From the NCBI RefSeq assembly GCF_000745185.1, contig NZ_JQNJ01000001.1, forward strand, positions 3,826,501-3,890,500: 64,000 nucleotides of DNA. Reading direction: 5' to 3'. The stretch is from Muricauda sp. MAR_2010_75 (GTDB lineage: Bacteria > Bacteroidota > Bacteroidia > Flavobacteriales > Flavobacteriaceae). Shown piece after piece: positions 51,799 through 59,657 of this stretch (position 1 is the stretch's first letter; every line of letters begins with the position of its first letter). The position numbers and the translations under genes are program-made. Under the pieces are notes generated by a model that searched no databases, had not been told where the DNA came from, and saw only the letters and a list, made by a program, of their open reading frames with translations.

Positions 51799-52176
51799 AT
51801 GAAAAATAATGCTTTAGTCCACTTGGGATTGGCCATACTTCGGATAGTGCCTTCTGTGTTTATGATCACCCATGGATACCCAAAACTTCTTAACCTTATC
51901 AATGGAAATACCGAGTTTGCCAACCCTTTTGGCATCGGTCAGGCTCCTACCCTTTTTTTAACTGTTATCGCTGAATTTCTGTGCCCTGTTTTAATGATTA
52001 TAGGTTTTAAAACAAGATGGGCTGCCATTCCAACCGCTTTTACCATGTTCGTCGCTGCTTTTGTAATTCATGGTGCGGACCCTTTCGGCACTAAGGAAAA
52101 AGCTTTGCTTTTTTTCGTGGTTTTCTTAGTCGTTTTCTTGTTAGGACCCGGTAAATACAGTGTGGACAAAAGGTAA
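51799..52176 (+). CDS. DoxX family membrane protein
   Basis: 125 aa, four helices. The family pattern is clear: LAILRIVPSVFMITHGYPKLLNLINGN, PTLFLTVIAEFLCPVLMIIGFKTRWAAIPTAFTMFVAAFVIHG, then the closing helix FFVVFLVVFLLGPGKYSVD. DoxX proteins of Bacteroidota are mostly of unknown role; some are linked to thiosulfate or redox stress. It has a leader with a short hairpin AATTCA/TGAATT. Confidence 0.88.
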   Translation: MKNNALVHLGLAILRIVPSVFMITHGYPKLLNLINGNTEFANPFGIGQAPTLFLTVIAEFLCPVLMIIGFKTRWAAIPTAFTMFVAAFVIHGADPFGTKEKALLFFVVFLVVFLLGPGKYSVDKR

Positions 52177-52178
52177 CA

Positions 52179-53180
52179 CTAGATTATTTCTGTAAGCAAC
52201 TCTTTGAGCAGTTCAGACTGGGCCATGTTATTGGCTCCTACCCCTTTGCTTTTCAAATCCAGCTCCCTTAAACTTGAAATAATACCACTGACCCGCTTCA
52301 TGGGATAGTTTCTTGCCGCTACAGTGTACTCCTTCACAAAATAAGGGTTTACCCCCAACACCTTGGCAACATTTCCGGGAGAATGATCTTTTAATCCATG
52401 GTATTGTAATAACTGTGTGAAGAAGGTGTTCAGCAAAGTTACCGTGACCACGAACGGATTGTCCTTCGGATTTTGGGCAAAATAATCTATGATTCGGGCA
52501 GCCTTACCCACATTTCGCTCCCCAATGGCTTTTTTCAACTCAAAATTGTTGAAATCCTTACTTATACCAATGTGCTGCTCTATCAATTCCGGGGTAATCT
52601 CGGTGGATGGAGAGACCACCAAAGTCAATTTATTAAGTTCGTTGTTAATCTTGCCCAAATCGGTTCCCAAAAACTCAACAAGCAAAATACAGGCTTTGGG
52701 TGAAATCTTATAATTTTTAGTGCTCAATGTTCTCCGAATCCACTCGGCAACCTGATTTTCATACAGTTTTTTGCTCTCAAAAAGTTCCCCATTCTTTTGA
52801 ACGGCTTTGTACAACTTTTTGCGCTTATCCAGTTTCTTGTATTTATAGCAAATAACCAAAACCGTGGTCGGCTGTGGATGCTCTACATAAGCCGTAAGGT
52901 TTTCAATGGTTCGGGAAAGGTCTTGCGCCTCTTTTACAATGACCACTTGGTGGTCGGCCATCATAGGAAATCGTTTGGCATTGGAAATTACTTCGTCCAC
53001 AGAAGTGTCGCGACCATAAAGCACCATTTGATTGAACCCTTTTTCATCCTCGGATAGTACATTATCTGCAATATATTGCGAGATTTTATCAATATAGTAG
53101 GGTTCCTCTCCCATCAAAAAATAGATGGGTTTTGGTTTACCGGCATCAATTTCTGCAACTATTTCCTTTACCTTGTCCAT
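52179..53180 (-). CDS. holA: DNA polymerase III subunit delta
   Basis: 333 aa clamp-loader subunit. N-terminal YFLMGEEPYYIDKISQYI and FPMMADHQVVIVKEAQDL are the HolA first-domain blocks; then SKKLYENQVAEWIRR, a ring of helices with FLGTDLGKINNELNKL, and the C-terminal collar domain (ALLNT-like VTLLNTFFTQLLQYHGL). It helps open the sliding clamp. The start ATG is 28 bp from the start of the divergent gene. Confidence 0.92.
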   Translation of the reverse strand: MDKVKEIVAEIDAGKPKPIYFLMGEEPYYIDKISQYIADNVLSEDEKGFNQMVLYGRDTSVDEVISNAKRFPMMADHQVVIVKEAQDLSRTIENLTAYVEHPQPTTVLVICYKYKKLDKRKKLYKAVQKNGELFESKKLYENQVAEWIRRTLSTKNYKISPKACILLVEFLGTDLGKINNELNKLTLVVSPSTEITPELIEQHIGISKDFNNFELKKAIGERNVGKAARIIDYFAQNPKDNPFVVTVTLLNTFFTQLLQYHGLKDHSPGNVAKVLGVNPYFVKEYTVAARNYPMKRVSGIISSLRELDLKSKGVGANNMAQSELLKELLTEII

Positions 53181-53208
53181 TCCGAAAAAATTTCATCAAT
53201 TTTGTCCA

Positions 53209-53655
53209 ATGCAACCCTTGAACTTTCCTGCGTATTCGTTCCGAATCAAAAATAGCCAAAATAGGCACTACATTTTTGATGGCATCCGCAAAAAATTTGT
53301 TTTGCTTCAGCCTGAAGAATGGGTACGTCAGCATGTGGTTCATTTTCTGACCTTCACAAAAAATTATCCAAAGAGCCTCATCAACGTGGAAAAACAATTG
53401 CTGGTGAATAAAATGAAAAAGCGATATGATATTGTGGTTTTCAATCCTGATGGCTCTATTTTCCTTTTGGTGGAGTGCAAAGCTCCCGAAGTGAAGATTG
53501 ACCAAACAACGTTTGATCAGATTGCACGCTACAACTACCAACTAAAATCCGAGTATTTAATGGTAACCAATGGCATGGAACATTATTACTGCCAAATGGA
53601 CCATGAAAATGAAAAATATACGTTTTTGAAGGATATTCCTGATTTTAGCTGTTAA
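53209..53655 (+). CDS. HsdR-N domain protein (type I restriction enzyme R N-terminal-like)
   Basis: 148 aa from ATG 53209 (MQPLNFPAYSFRIKNSQNRH). Contains the PD-(D/E)XK nuclease-like core: EWVRQHVVHFLT, then DIVVFNPDGSIFLLVECKAP (D ... E-C-K) and QIARYNYQLKSEYLMVTNG, the HSDR_N_2 pattern. No specificity, methylase or helicase genes accompany it, and the same orphan is usual next to holA in Flavobacteriia, so it is not a restriction system. The longer frame from 53125 overlaps holA and is rejected. Cleavage activity is possible but untested. Confidence 0.85.
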   Translation: MQPLNFPAYSFRIKNSQNRHYIFDGIRKKFVLLQPEEWVRQHVVHFLTFTKNYPKSLINVEKQLLVNKMKKRYDIVVFNPDGSIFLLVECKAPEVKIDQTTFDQIARYNYQLKSEYLMVTNGMEHYYCQMDHENEKYTFLKDIPDFSC

Positions 53656-53667
53656 TTTGCCCTCGTT

Positions 53668-54669
53668 TTGAAAATCGCCGTAGTCATACTCAACTGGAAC
53701 GGGGAACCCTTGCTAAAACAGTTCCTTCCCTCGGTCATGGCCCACTCTACAGGAGCGGACATCTATGTGGTGGACAATGCCAGTACCGATGGTTCTGTTG
53801 CATTTTTGAAAAAAGAATATCCAACGATTGGAATTGTCCAAAATTCAGAAAATGGTGGTTTTGCCAAAGGGTACAATGATGGCCTAAAACACATTGAGGC
53901 CGATATTTATTGCCTTTTGAATTCTGATGTGGAAGTCTCCCAAAATTGGTTGGAGCCCATTCGCGAAGCATTCAGCAACTTTCCCGAAGCGGCCATCATC
54001 CAACCTAAAATATTGGATTTAAAAAACAGAGAATACTTTGAATATGCCGGGGCAGCAGGTGGCTTCATTGACATGTTGGGTTATCCTTTTTGTAGGGGCC
54101 GGATATTTCAGGCTTTGGAAAAGGATGAAGGTCAATACAATGACACCACCGAAATTTTTTGGGCCACAGGAGCCTGCATGTTCATTAAGAGTAAAGTCTT
54201 TAATGCCCTTGGAGGGTTTGATGAGGATTATTTTGCCCACCAAGAAGAGATTGACCTTTGTTGGAGGGCAAAGAATGCCGGGCACAAAGTCCTTTACGTT
54301 GGCAAAAGCCATATCTACCATTTGGGGGGATCCACCCTGAGCAACATGAACCCCAAAAAGACCTTCCTTAATTTTAGGAACTCATTATACTCCATCACCA
54401 AAAATCTACCAAAACGAAAAGCATTTCCCATTATCTTCATGCGCTTGCTACTGGATGGCATCGCGGCCATGCGTTTTGTTTTTCAATTGAAGTTTGCGCA
54501 TTGTTGGGCCATTTTACGTGCTCATATCAGTTTTTATGGTAACTTTAGGAAACTTTACAAGAAGCGGGAAAAAGCTAATTTTATATTAAAGTACTATACC
54601 ACGACATCCATAGTCTGGTCGCATTTCGTAAATCAAGTAAAGAATTTTAACATTTTAGTAAAAGATTAA
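53668..54669 (+). CDS. Family 2 glycosyltransferase (rhamnosyltransferase-like)
   Basis: 333 aa, TTG start. GT-A fold: VVILNWNGEPLLKQFLPSV, VVDNASTDGS, the DxD-like metal motif LLNSDVEVS, then GGFDEDYFAHQEEIDLCWRAKNAGHKVLYVGKSHIYHLGGST, the acceptor/catalytic block. Transfers a sugar from a nucleotide donor to a glycan or lipid acceptor; the C-terminal membrane-associated helices fit this. Acceptor unknown. It stands 12 bp after the HsdR-N gene. Confidence 0.88.
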   Translation: MKIAVVILNWNGEPLLKQFLPSVMAHSTGADIYVVDNASTDGSVAFLKKEYPTIGIVQNSENGGFAKGYNDGLKHIEADIYCLLNSDVEVSQNWLEPIREAFSNFPEAAIIQPKILDLKNREYFEYAGAAGGFIDMLGYPFCRGRIFQALEKDEGQYNDTTEIFWATGACMFIKSKVFNALGGFDEDYFAHQEEIDLCWRAKNAGHKVLYVGKSHIYHLGGSTLSNMNPKKTFLNFRNSLYSITKNLPKRKAFPIIFMRLLLDGIAAMRFVFQLKFAHCWAILRAHISFYGNFRKLYKKREKANFILKYYTTTSIVWSHFVNQVKNFNILVKD

Positions 54670-54702
54670 CTATACCGAAATATGGACGTTTTGCTTTTTA
54701 TC

Positions 54703-54710
54703 TAATTTTG
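54703..54710 (+). promoter_or_regulatory. -7 promoter box TAATTTTG
   Basis: Matches TAnnTTTG, 53 bases before the OmpA ATG; the -33 TTG is not at the standard distance. Confidence 0.35.
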
Positions 54711-54763
54711 GTTGAAATTTTAACATTGATATATCTAACAATCCTTAAATTATACACTGAACT

Positions 54764-55633
54764 ATGAAAAAAGTTTTTCTAGGAACATTGGCGATGGCAA
54801 TTTTATTATCATCATGCGTATCCCAAAAAAAATACGCTGAGCTTGAAGCCAAACAGAAAGAAACCCAAGATTTATTGAATTCTGCAACCGTTAAGCTTAA
54901 TGACTGCTTGGAGGAAAAAGCTACTGCAGATTCAAGACTGAAAACCCTCGAAGATCAAAACGCATTTTTGAAAGCCAACAACCAAGAGCTCATCAACAAC
55001 ATGGGCAACTTGACCACGCTTACCACCAAAGGTGCCGAGAATCTTGAAAAGTCTTTGGAAAGTCTTCGTGAAAAAGACCTTACCATTAGAAAACTACAAG
55101 ATGCGGTTACCCGAAGAGACTCTGTAAACCTTGCTTTGGTACAGAGCTTAAAAGGTGTTTTGGGCAACTTGGATGATGAAGATATTGAAATCAGCGTTGA
55201 AAAAGGTGTGGTATTTGTATCCATCTCAGACAAATTGTTGTTTAGAAGCGGAAGCTACAATGTAACCAATGCAGCTAAAGAAGTATTGGGCAAAGTGGCC
55301 AAAGTGGTCAACAACAAGCCTGATTTTGAATTTATGGTTGAAGGTCATACCGATAATGTACCTTACCGAAGTGGCGTTCTATTGGACAACTGGGATTTGA
55401 GTGCCAAAAGAGCAACATCCGTTGTGCGAATCCTTCAAAACGATTTTGGTGTAGATCCTGCTAGAATGACAGCTGCCGGACGTAGCTACTACGTACCACT
55501 TGTAAGTAATGACACTTCTGCTGACAGAGCCAAAAACAGAAGAACCCGTATTGTGGTACTTCCAAAAATTGATCAGTTCTACAGCATGATTGAAGAAGGT
55601 ATGAAAGACCCTGCCATTAGCGGAGGTCAATAA
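54764..55633 (+). CDS. OmpA family peptidoglycan-binding lipoprotein
   Basis: 289 aa. Lipoprotein signal ILLSSC (Cys18). A coiled coil (residues 22-110: KYAELEAKQKETQDLLNS ... LEKSLESLREKDL) joins to a C-terminal OmpA domain: FRSGSYNVTNAAKEVLGKVAKVV, MVEGHTDNVPYRSGVLLDNWDLSAKRATSVVRIL and RAKNRRTRIVV, where the Asp and Arg that bind meso-diaminopimelate are present. It tethers the outer membrane to the cell wall. A strong terminator follows. Confidence 0.93.
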   Translation: MKKVFLGTLAMAILLSSCVSQKKYAELEAKQKETQDLLNSATVKLNDCLEEKATADSRLKTLEDQNAFLKANNQELINNMGNLTTLTTKGAENLEKSLESLREKDLTIRKLQDAVTRRDSVNLALVQSLKGVLGNLDDEDIEISVEKGVVFVSISDKLLFRSGSYNVTNAAKEVLGKVAKVVNNKPDFEFMVEGHTDNVPYRSGVLLDNWDLSAKRATSVVRILQNDFGVDPARMTAAGRSYYVPLVSNDTSADRAKNRRTRIVVLPKIDQFYSMIEEGMKDPAISGGQ

Positions 55634-55652
55634 GACCAGATAAAATAAATTG

Positions 55653-55680
55653 AAAAGCGGCCTTTTGGGCCGCTTTTTTT
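55653..55680 (+). terminator. Rho-independent terminator after the OmpA gene
   Basis: Stem AAAAGCGGCC / GGCCGCTTTT with a 5-base loop and a T-run of seven. It lies four bases from the stop of the convergent Sua5-like gene and may act for both. Confidence 0.85.
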
Positions 55681-55683
55681 ATG

Positions 55684-56304
55684 TTAGAATATTTCCAGAC
55701 TTCCCTTTCCTTCCCGAACCACCTCGGGAATACCTTCCGATAAGTCAATTACCGTTGAAGCTACATTGTCCCCATATCCACCATCTATCACAACATCAAC
55801 CAGATTTTGCCATTTTTCAAAAATAAGTTCTGGGTCTGTGGTGTATTCCAAAATATCATCCTCATCATGTATAGAGGTTGAAACAATGGGATTGCCCAAC
55901 TCCGTGACCAAGGCTCTGGCTATGTTATTGTCCGGCACTCGTATCCCTACGGTCTTTTTCTTTTTAAAATCTTTGGGAAGATTGTTGTTTCCCGGCAAAA
56001 TGAATGTGTATGGTCCCGGTAATGCCCGTTTTAAAATCTTAAACGTGGAAGAATCAATCTGCCGCACATAATCGGACAAGTTGCTCAAATCAGCACAAAC
56101 AAAAGACCAGTTGGCCTTATCCAACTTTACTCCTTTTATTCTCGCAATGCGCTGCAAAGCCTTGGAATTGGTAATATCGCATCCAAGACCATATACCGTA
56201 TCCGTAGGATAAATGACAAGACCGCCTTTCCGAAGCACATTGCCGATCTTTTCAATTTGCCTCGGATTTGGGTTTTCCTCATAAAGTTTTATGAACTCAG
56301 CCAT
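55684..56304 (-). CDS. L-threonylcarbamoyladenylate synthase (Sua5/YciO/YrdC)
   Basis: 206 aa. YrdC core: GGLVIYPTDTVYGLGCDITNSKALQRIARIKG (nucleotide loop), WSFVCADLSNLSDYVRQ, LPGPYTFILPGNN, VGIRVPDNNIARALV and STSIH. It makes threonylcarbamoyl-AMP for the t6A base of tRNAs, or is the YciO paralogue of related fold. The C-terminal Sua5 domain of longer forms is absent, so the short TsaC/YciO type. Confidence 0.88.
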   Translation of the reverse strand: MAEFIKLYEENPNPRQIEKIGNVLRKGGLVIYPTDTVYGLGCDITNSKALQRIARIKGVKLDKANWSFVCADLSNLSDYVRQIDSSTFKILKRALPGPYTFILPGNNNLPKDFKKKKTVGIRVPDNNIARALVTELGNPIVSTSIHDEDDILEYTTDPELIFEKWQNLVDVVIDGGYGDNVASTVIDLSEGIPEVVREGKGSLEIF

Positions 56305-56514
56305 ACTATTTTACCTATACCCTACAAATTAAAGAAGTTTAGAGGCACGTTGCATGATATAAATCAACAGAATGTGTTAAAAATGTCTTGTTGAGCCAAC
56401 CTCTGCGTATTGGGGCATCTACTATATATCAATTCAAAGGGGGTATTCATGCATTTGTATTGTTCCCGTTTAACTTTAATCCACAGCTTTGTGCAACTAT
56501 CATTCAATTTTACG

Positions 56515-57264
56515 ATGAGACCGTATTATCAAAAATTTTTTGCCATGCTTTTGTTGTTTCAAGTTTTTTTGAACTGCACGCTCCATGAAGGTCAACAGAA
56601 CAATCAAAATGAAGACCTAAGCAGTGGCAAAGCTCTTGTTGACCATTTAGATGATTTATTTACATCATTGGAAAACAAAAATGCCAGTGACAGGGACTTT
56701 CAAGAATTGGTTGTGGCCATCAATGAAAACATTAGGCAATCCATTGAACACAATGTAACCAACCCAAAATTTTTGAAGGAAATCCAAACCTACTTCCCGC
56801 GTAAAAAGCATAATTTTTTATTTCTTCTTTCAGAGGACGAAAAATTTGGAGTCTTCTCTTGGTCCACGCGAAAGAAAGAGTTTCCCATCAAAAACATCGC
56901 ATTTTATGAAAGTGGAAACGGGTTTGCACCCTCATCCCTGTATGGCAATCCGATGGTATATGACCAATTGGATATGATTCATGACAGTTCTTCGGGTATG
57001 TCTACTTATATTCTTGGTGGATTGAAGGACAGCACAGCCACCGCGCACCAGTATTATTTGAGTGCCTACATCATCAGACAAGATGGTATTGAGGAGTCCC
57101 CTATTTTTCCAGGTGGTGAAAGTTACATCACAATACGCTGTGCCGAAAATAACCTTGAAACCTGTTTGGCCATTGAAAAGGACAAATCTCTTCCCAAGAC
57201 CATGTATACTGCCATTGCGAAACAATCTTTAACTTCTGAGGATGGAGAGTATATTTTTGACTGA
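56515..57264 (+). CDS. Lipoprotein of unknown function
   Basis: 249 aa from ATG 56515 (MRPYYQKFFAMLLLFQVFLNC), a lipoprotein signal with Cys21. The mature part has a helical N-terminal region and a beta-rich C-terminal region with DEKFGVFSWSTRKKEFPIKNIAFYESGNG and YYLSAYIIRQDG. Resembles small secreted lipoproteins of Flavobacteriaceae; no domain recognised. Frames starting at 56388 and 56410 are rejected because the signal peptide would lie far inside. Three bases separate it from the next, convergent gene. Confidence 0.65.
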   Translation: MRPYYQKFFAMLLLFQVFLNCTLHEGQQNNQNEDLSSGKALVDHLDDLFTSLENKNASDRDFQELVVAINENIRQSIEHNVTNPKFLKEIQTYFPRKKHNFLFLLSEDEKFGVFSWSTRKKEFPIKNIAFYESGNGFAPSSLYGNPMVYDQLDMIHDSSSGMSTYILGGLKDSTATAHQYYLSAYIIRQDGIEESPIFPGGESYITIRCAENNLETCLAIEKDKSLPKTMYTAIAKQSLTSEDGEYIFD

Positions 57265-57267
57265 TTT

Positions 57268-59505
57268 TTATTCCGAAAGGATTTTTTCTTCTTTCATGCT
57301 ATTCCCATAAACACCAATATCGTCCACAACCACTATACCTAGGGAATCTTTATCAAATACCAGACTGATGGTTTTCAGCCTGCTAACATCCAGACTATTG
57401 TTCTTGTGTAAAACTGATGCAATCGGCACATAACAGCTCTTCATCTGCACTTCCCAGGCGCTACCTATCATCTCCTTATCCAAAAACTTGAATTTGGTGA
57501 ACTTACTTCGGATGGGTACAGGTAAAATAGTGGTGCTGGCCAAGTCAACAGAGGCCGTGTTGCCCAAACTATCTTTAAAAACCACACTAAAGTTGAACCC
57601 CATTCCTGAAAAATCCTTTTCTTTTTCTTTAAGGTCCAATTCTGAAATATTTCCAACACCAATAGATAATGCCAGTGTATCCATGGTACCAAAATCCTTT
57701 AAAGTGTCCGGTATGTGGATATGGTATTGCGGTAATGAATCTTTGGTAGCCTTACTTCCATACTTCCAACCCAAGACCAATGCATTGTTTTGTCGCTTTT
57801 CATTATCCCGAGACAAAAGTCCCTCTTCGCGCCATATTTTAAAATTCTCGGCACTTAGCTGTATATTTTCTTTTCCTGTAGTCACATCGATGTCATCTTC
57901 AAAATCCAACAATATTTTTTTGGAAGCGTCTGCATATTGACTCAAATAGGTTTCTCCGGGAAGCCAATCCTTTACCCCATCCACACTTTTGAAAACGTTT
58001 AGATATTTGTTGTTGTCCTTCAATACCGTTTCCACAAAGGCACTGACATAGACCTTGGCCATCTGGCGCTGGTCCTCACCAGAAACCAGCGGTTTTAGGT
58101 TCAACAACCACTTCATAGGCGCCCCAAAATCTGAACGGCCCCAAGTGGAATTGAACTGCCCGTGGTTTGCGTGGTTCATGTACACTCCCGCCTTAAATCC
58201 TTTGAAGTCATCCGAAAACTGCAATCTATGGTAAGGACGCATACCCCAGAAACTGACCTCATCCGAATCGTAGGCACCTTGCAGAGACAAGTAATTGATG
58301 TTTTTTAAGGTGATTTCCCGCTCATACCGATAATCCGTTGGGGCAACTGTGATGATTCCCTTTATTCCAAAACCAAAATTGAAGGTTTCCTGTGCATTAT
58401 CCGGAAATCGTTCCAATTCATTATAAGCTGCTGCAATGGAAACGGCCTCACCTCCCCTGGAATGTCCGACCAAAACAATATGGTCCATATCCACCTTTCC
58501 AGCCAAATCAGAATTGCCCCCATCATTCCAATTTTTCCATTGCTCCAAGTGCTTCAACAAAAGCCAACCTCTTGCCGGCATTTCTTTGCCCCTAAAATCA
58601 CCGGACCAATGTGCATTGATGAAATTCTCGTCCACAGATACGGCTATAGCGCCCCTACTCGCCAACAATTCCCCGAGATAGGCATAGCCCGCATCGGAAT
58701 AATCAATCATACTATGGTTTCCGTGCACCATAAGCACCAATGGAAAAGGACCATCGCCTTTGGGCATGTACACTCGTCCGTTCAATGGAAAGTTTTCTAC
58801 CCCAAAACCCCAGAATTTTTCACGCCATTTTTTCTTTTTGCCCTTCCAATCGGGCAATATTCGGGAAGCGTCGACCGTCGGAGTTTTTATCTTGACTCCT
58901 TCGGTATATTCAGGTCTTTTTTCATCAGTTCCGCTTCCATAGGTGAACGTTTCAACCTGAAAAAGACCCTTTTGAGAGGGATCTTCAATTCCCATTTCTG
59001 AAAGCATGGTACTATTTCTATTGGTCTCCGGTTTTGTTTTCGTATTCAGATACGGGTCACCATCCAAACTATTGAATCCATAAAGGCCCAATACCACAAT
59101 GACCAATGAAGCGATAATCATGACCCAACCAGTCTTGCCATTCTTCTTGCTCTTGACTTTTTTAAAACCCAAAATAAGAAGCACAAAACACATAAAGACC
59201 CATAAAGCCAGAAGATAGAACAACAATGTAGGCCAACGGAAAGCAAAGTTTTTTAAAATAACCAAGGCCAGCAAACCACTTAAAAACGTGGTCAGAAATC
59301 CAATAGAAATCGTTTTGAACACCGGTTTGGCCAATGAAATAAGGAGTTTTAAGCTGACCAACAGTACTATTCCGATGATAATGCCCAATACCATTCCGAT
59401 CATGGGAGGAAATCCCATTTCAAAATGAAAACCTGCAATTCCAAAAAGCAGTACAATCAGTAAAGTGGTGGCCAGAAAAATGGGGTCGGAGAATAATTTT
59501 TTCAT
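57268..59505 (-). CDS. Membrane-anchored alpha/beta hydrolase
   Basis: 745 aa from ATG 59505; the longer frame to 59556 has no signal-like start. Five helices in residues 1-150, then a large periplasmic part with an alpha/beta hydrolase: LVLMVHGNHSMIDYSDAGYAYLGELLASRGAIAVSVDEN and the nucleophile elbow GHSRGGEA. Acid and His partners are less clear; MNHANHGQFN may contain the catalytic His. The C-terminal ~200 residues are beta-rich and may bind substrate. Resembles dienelactone-hydrolase/PET-hydrolase-like esterases; substrate unknown. Confidence 0.8.
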   Translation of the reverse strand: MKKLFSDPIFLATTLLIVLLFGIAGFHFEMGFPPMIGMVLGIIIGIVLLVSLKLLISLAKPVFKTISIGFLTTFLSGLLALVILKNFAFRWPTLLFYLLALWVFMCFVLLILGFKKVKSKKNGKTGWVMIIASLVIVVLGLYGFNSLDGDPYLNTKTKPETNRNSTMLSEMGIEDPSQKGLFQVETFTYGSGTDEKRPEYTEGVKIKTPTVDASRILPDWKGKKKKWREKFWGFGVENFPLNGRVYMPKGDGPFPLVLMVHGNHSMIDYSDAGYAYLGELLASRGAIAVSVDENFINAHWSGDFRGKEMPARGWLLLKHLEQWKNWNDGGNSDLAGKVDMDHIVLVGHSRGGEAVSIAAAYNELERFPDNAQETFNFGFGIKGIITVAPTDYRYEREITLKNINYLSLQGAYDSDEVSFWGMRPYHRLQFSDDFKGFKAGVYMNHANHGQFNSTWGRSDFGAPMKWLLNLKPLVSGEDQRQMAKVYVSAFVETVLKDNNKYLNVFKSVDGVKDWLPGETYLSQYADASKKILLDFEDDIDVTTGKENIQLSAENFKIWREEGLLSRDNEKRQNNALVLGWKYGSKATKDSLPQYHIHIPDTLKDFGTMDTLALSIGVGNISELDLKEKEKDFSGMGFNFSVVFKDSLGNTASVDLASTTILPVPIRSKFTKFKFLDKEMIGSAWEVQMKSCYVPIASVLHKNNSLDVSRLKTISLVFDKDSLGIVVVDDIGVYGNSMKEEKILSE

Positions 59506-59657
59506 AGGGGGTTTGGTATGGTATTCAAAAACATAAACGGTTCTGAATTTAAACATTTTTTCAGCCCTACTGTCTGTTAGGTGGACTATTTTATGTCATC
59601 ACTAATCCGAAGCAAGTTTGATCATGGGAATATATTTCAAACCCAACCAAAATTGGT

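Noticed and set aside
53209..53655. Type I restriction-modification system
   Set aside because: Only an HsdR-N-like domain is present; there is no helicase part, no HsdM and no HsdS.
57641..57665. GAAATATTTCCAA inside the hydrolase gene as a further repressor operator
   Set aside because: Only one half-site matches and it is within coding sequence; a similar half-site at 55686 is at the end of the Sua5-like gene.
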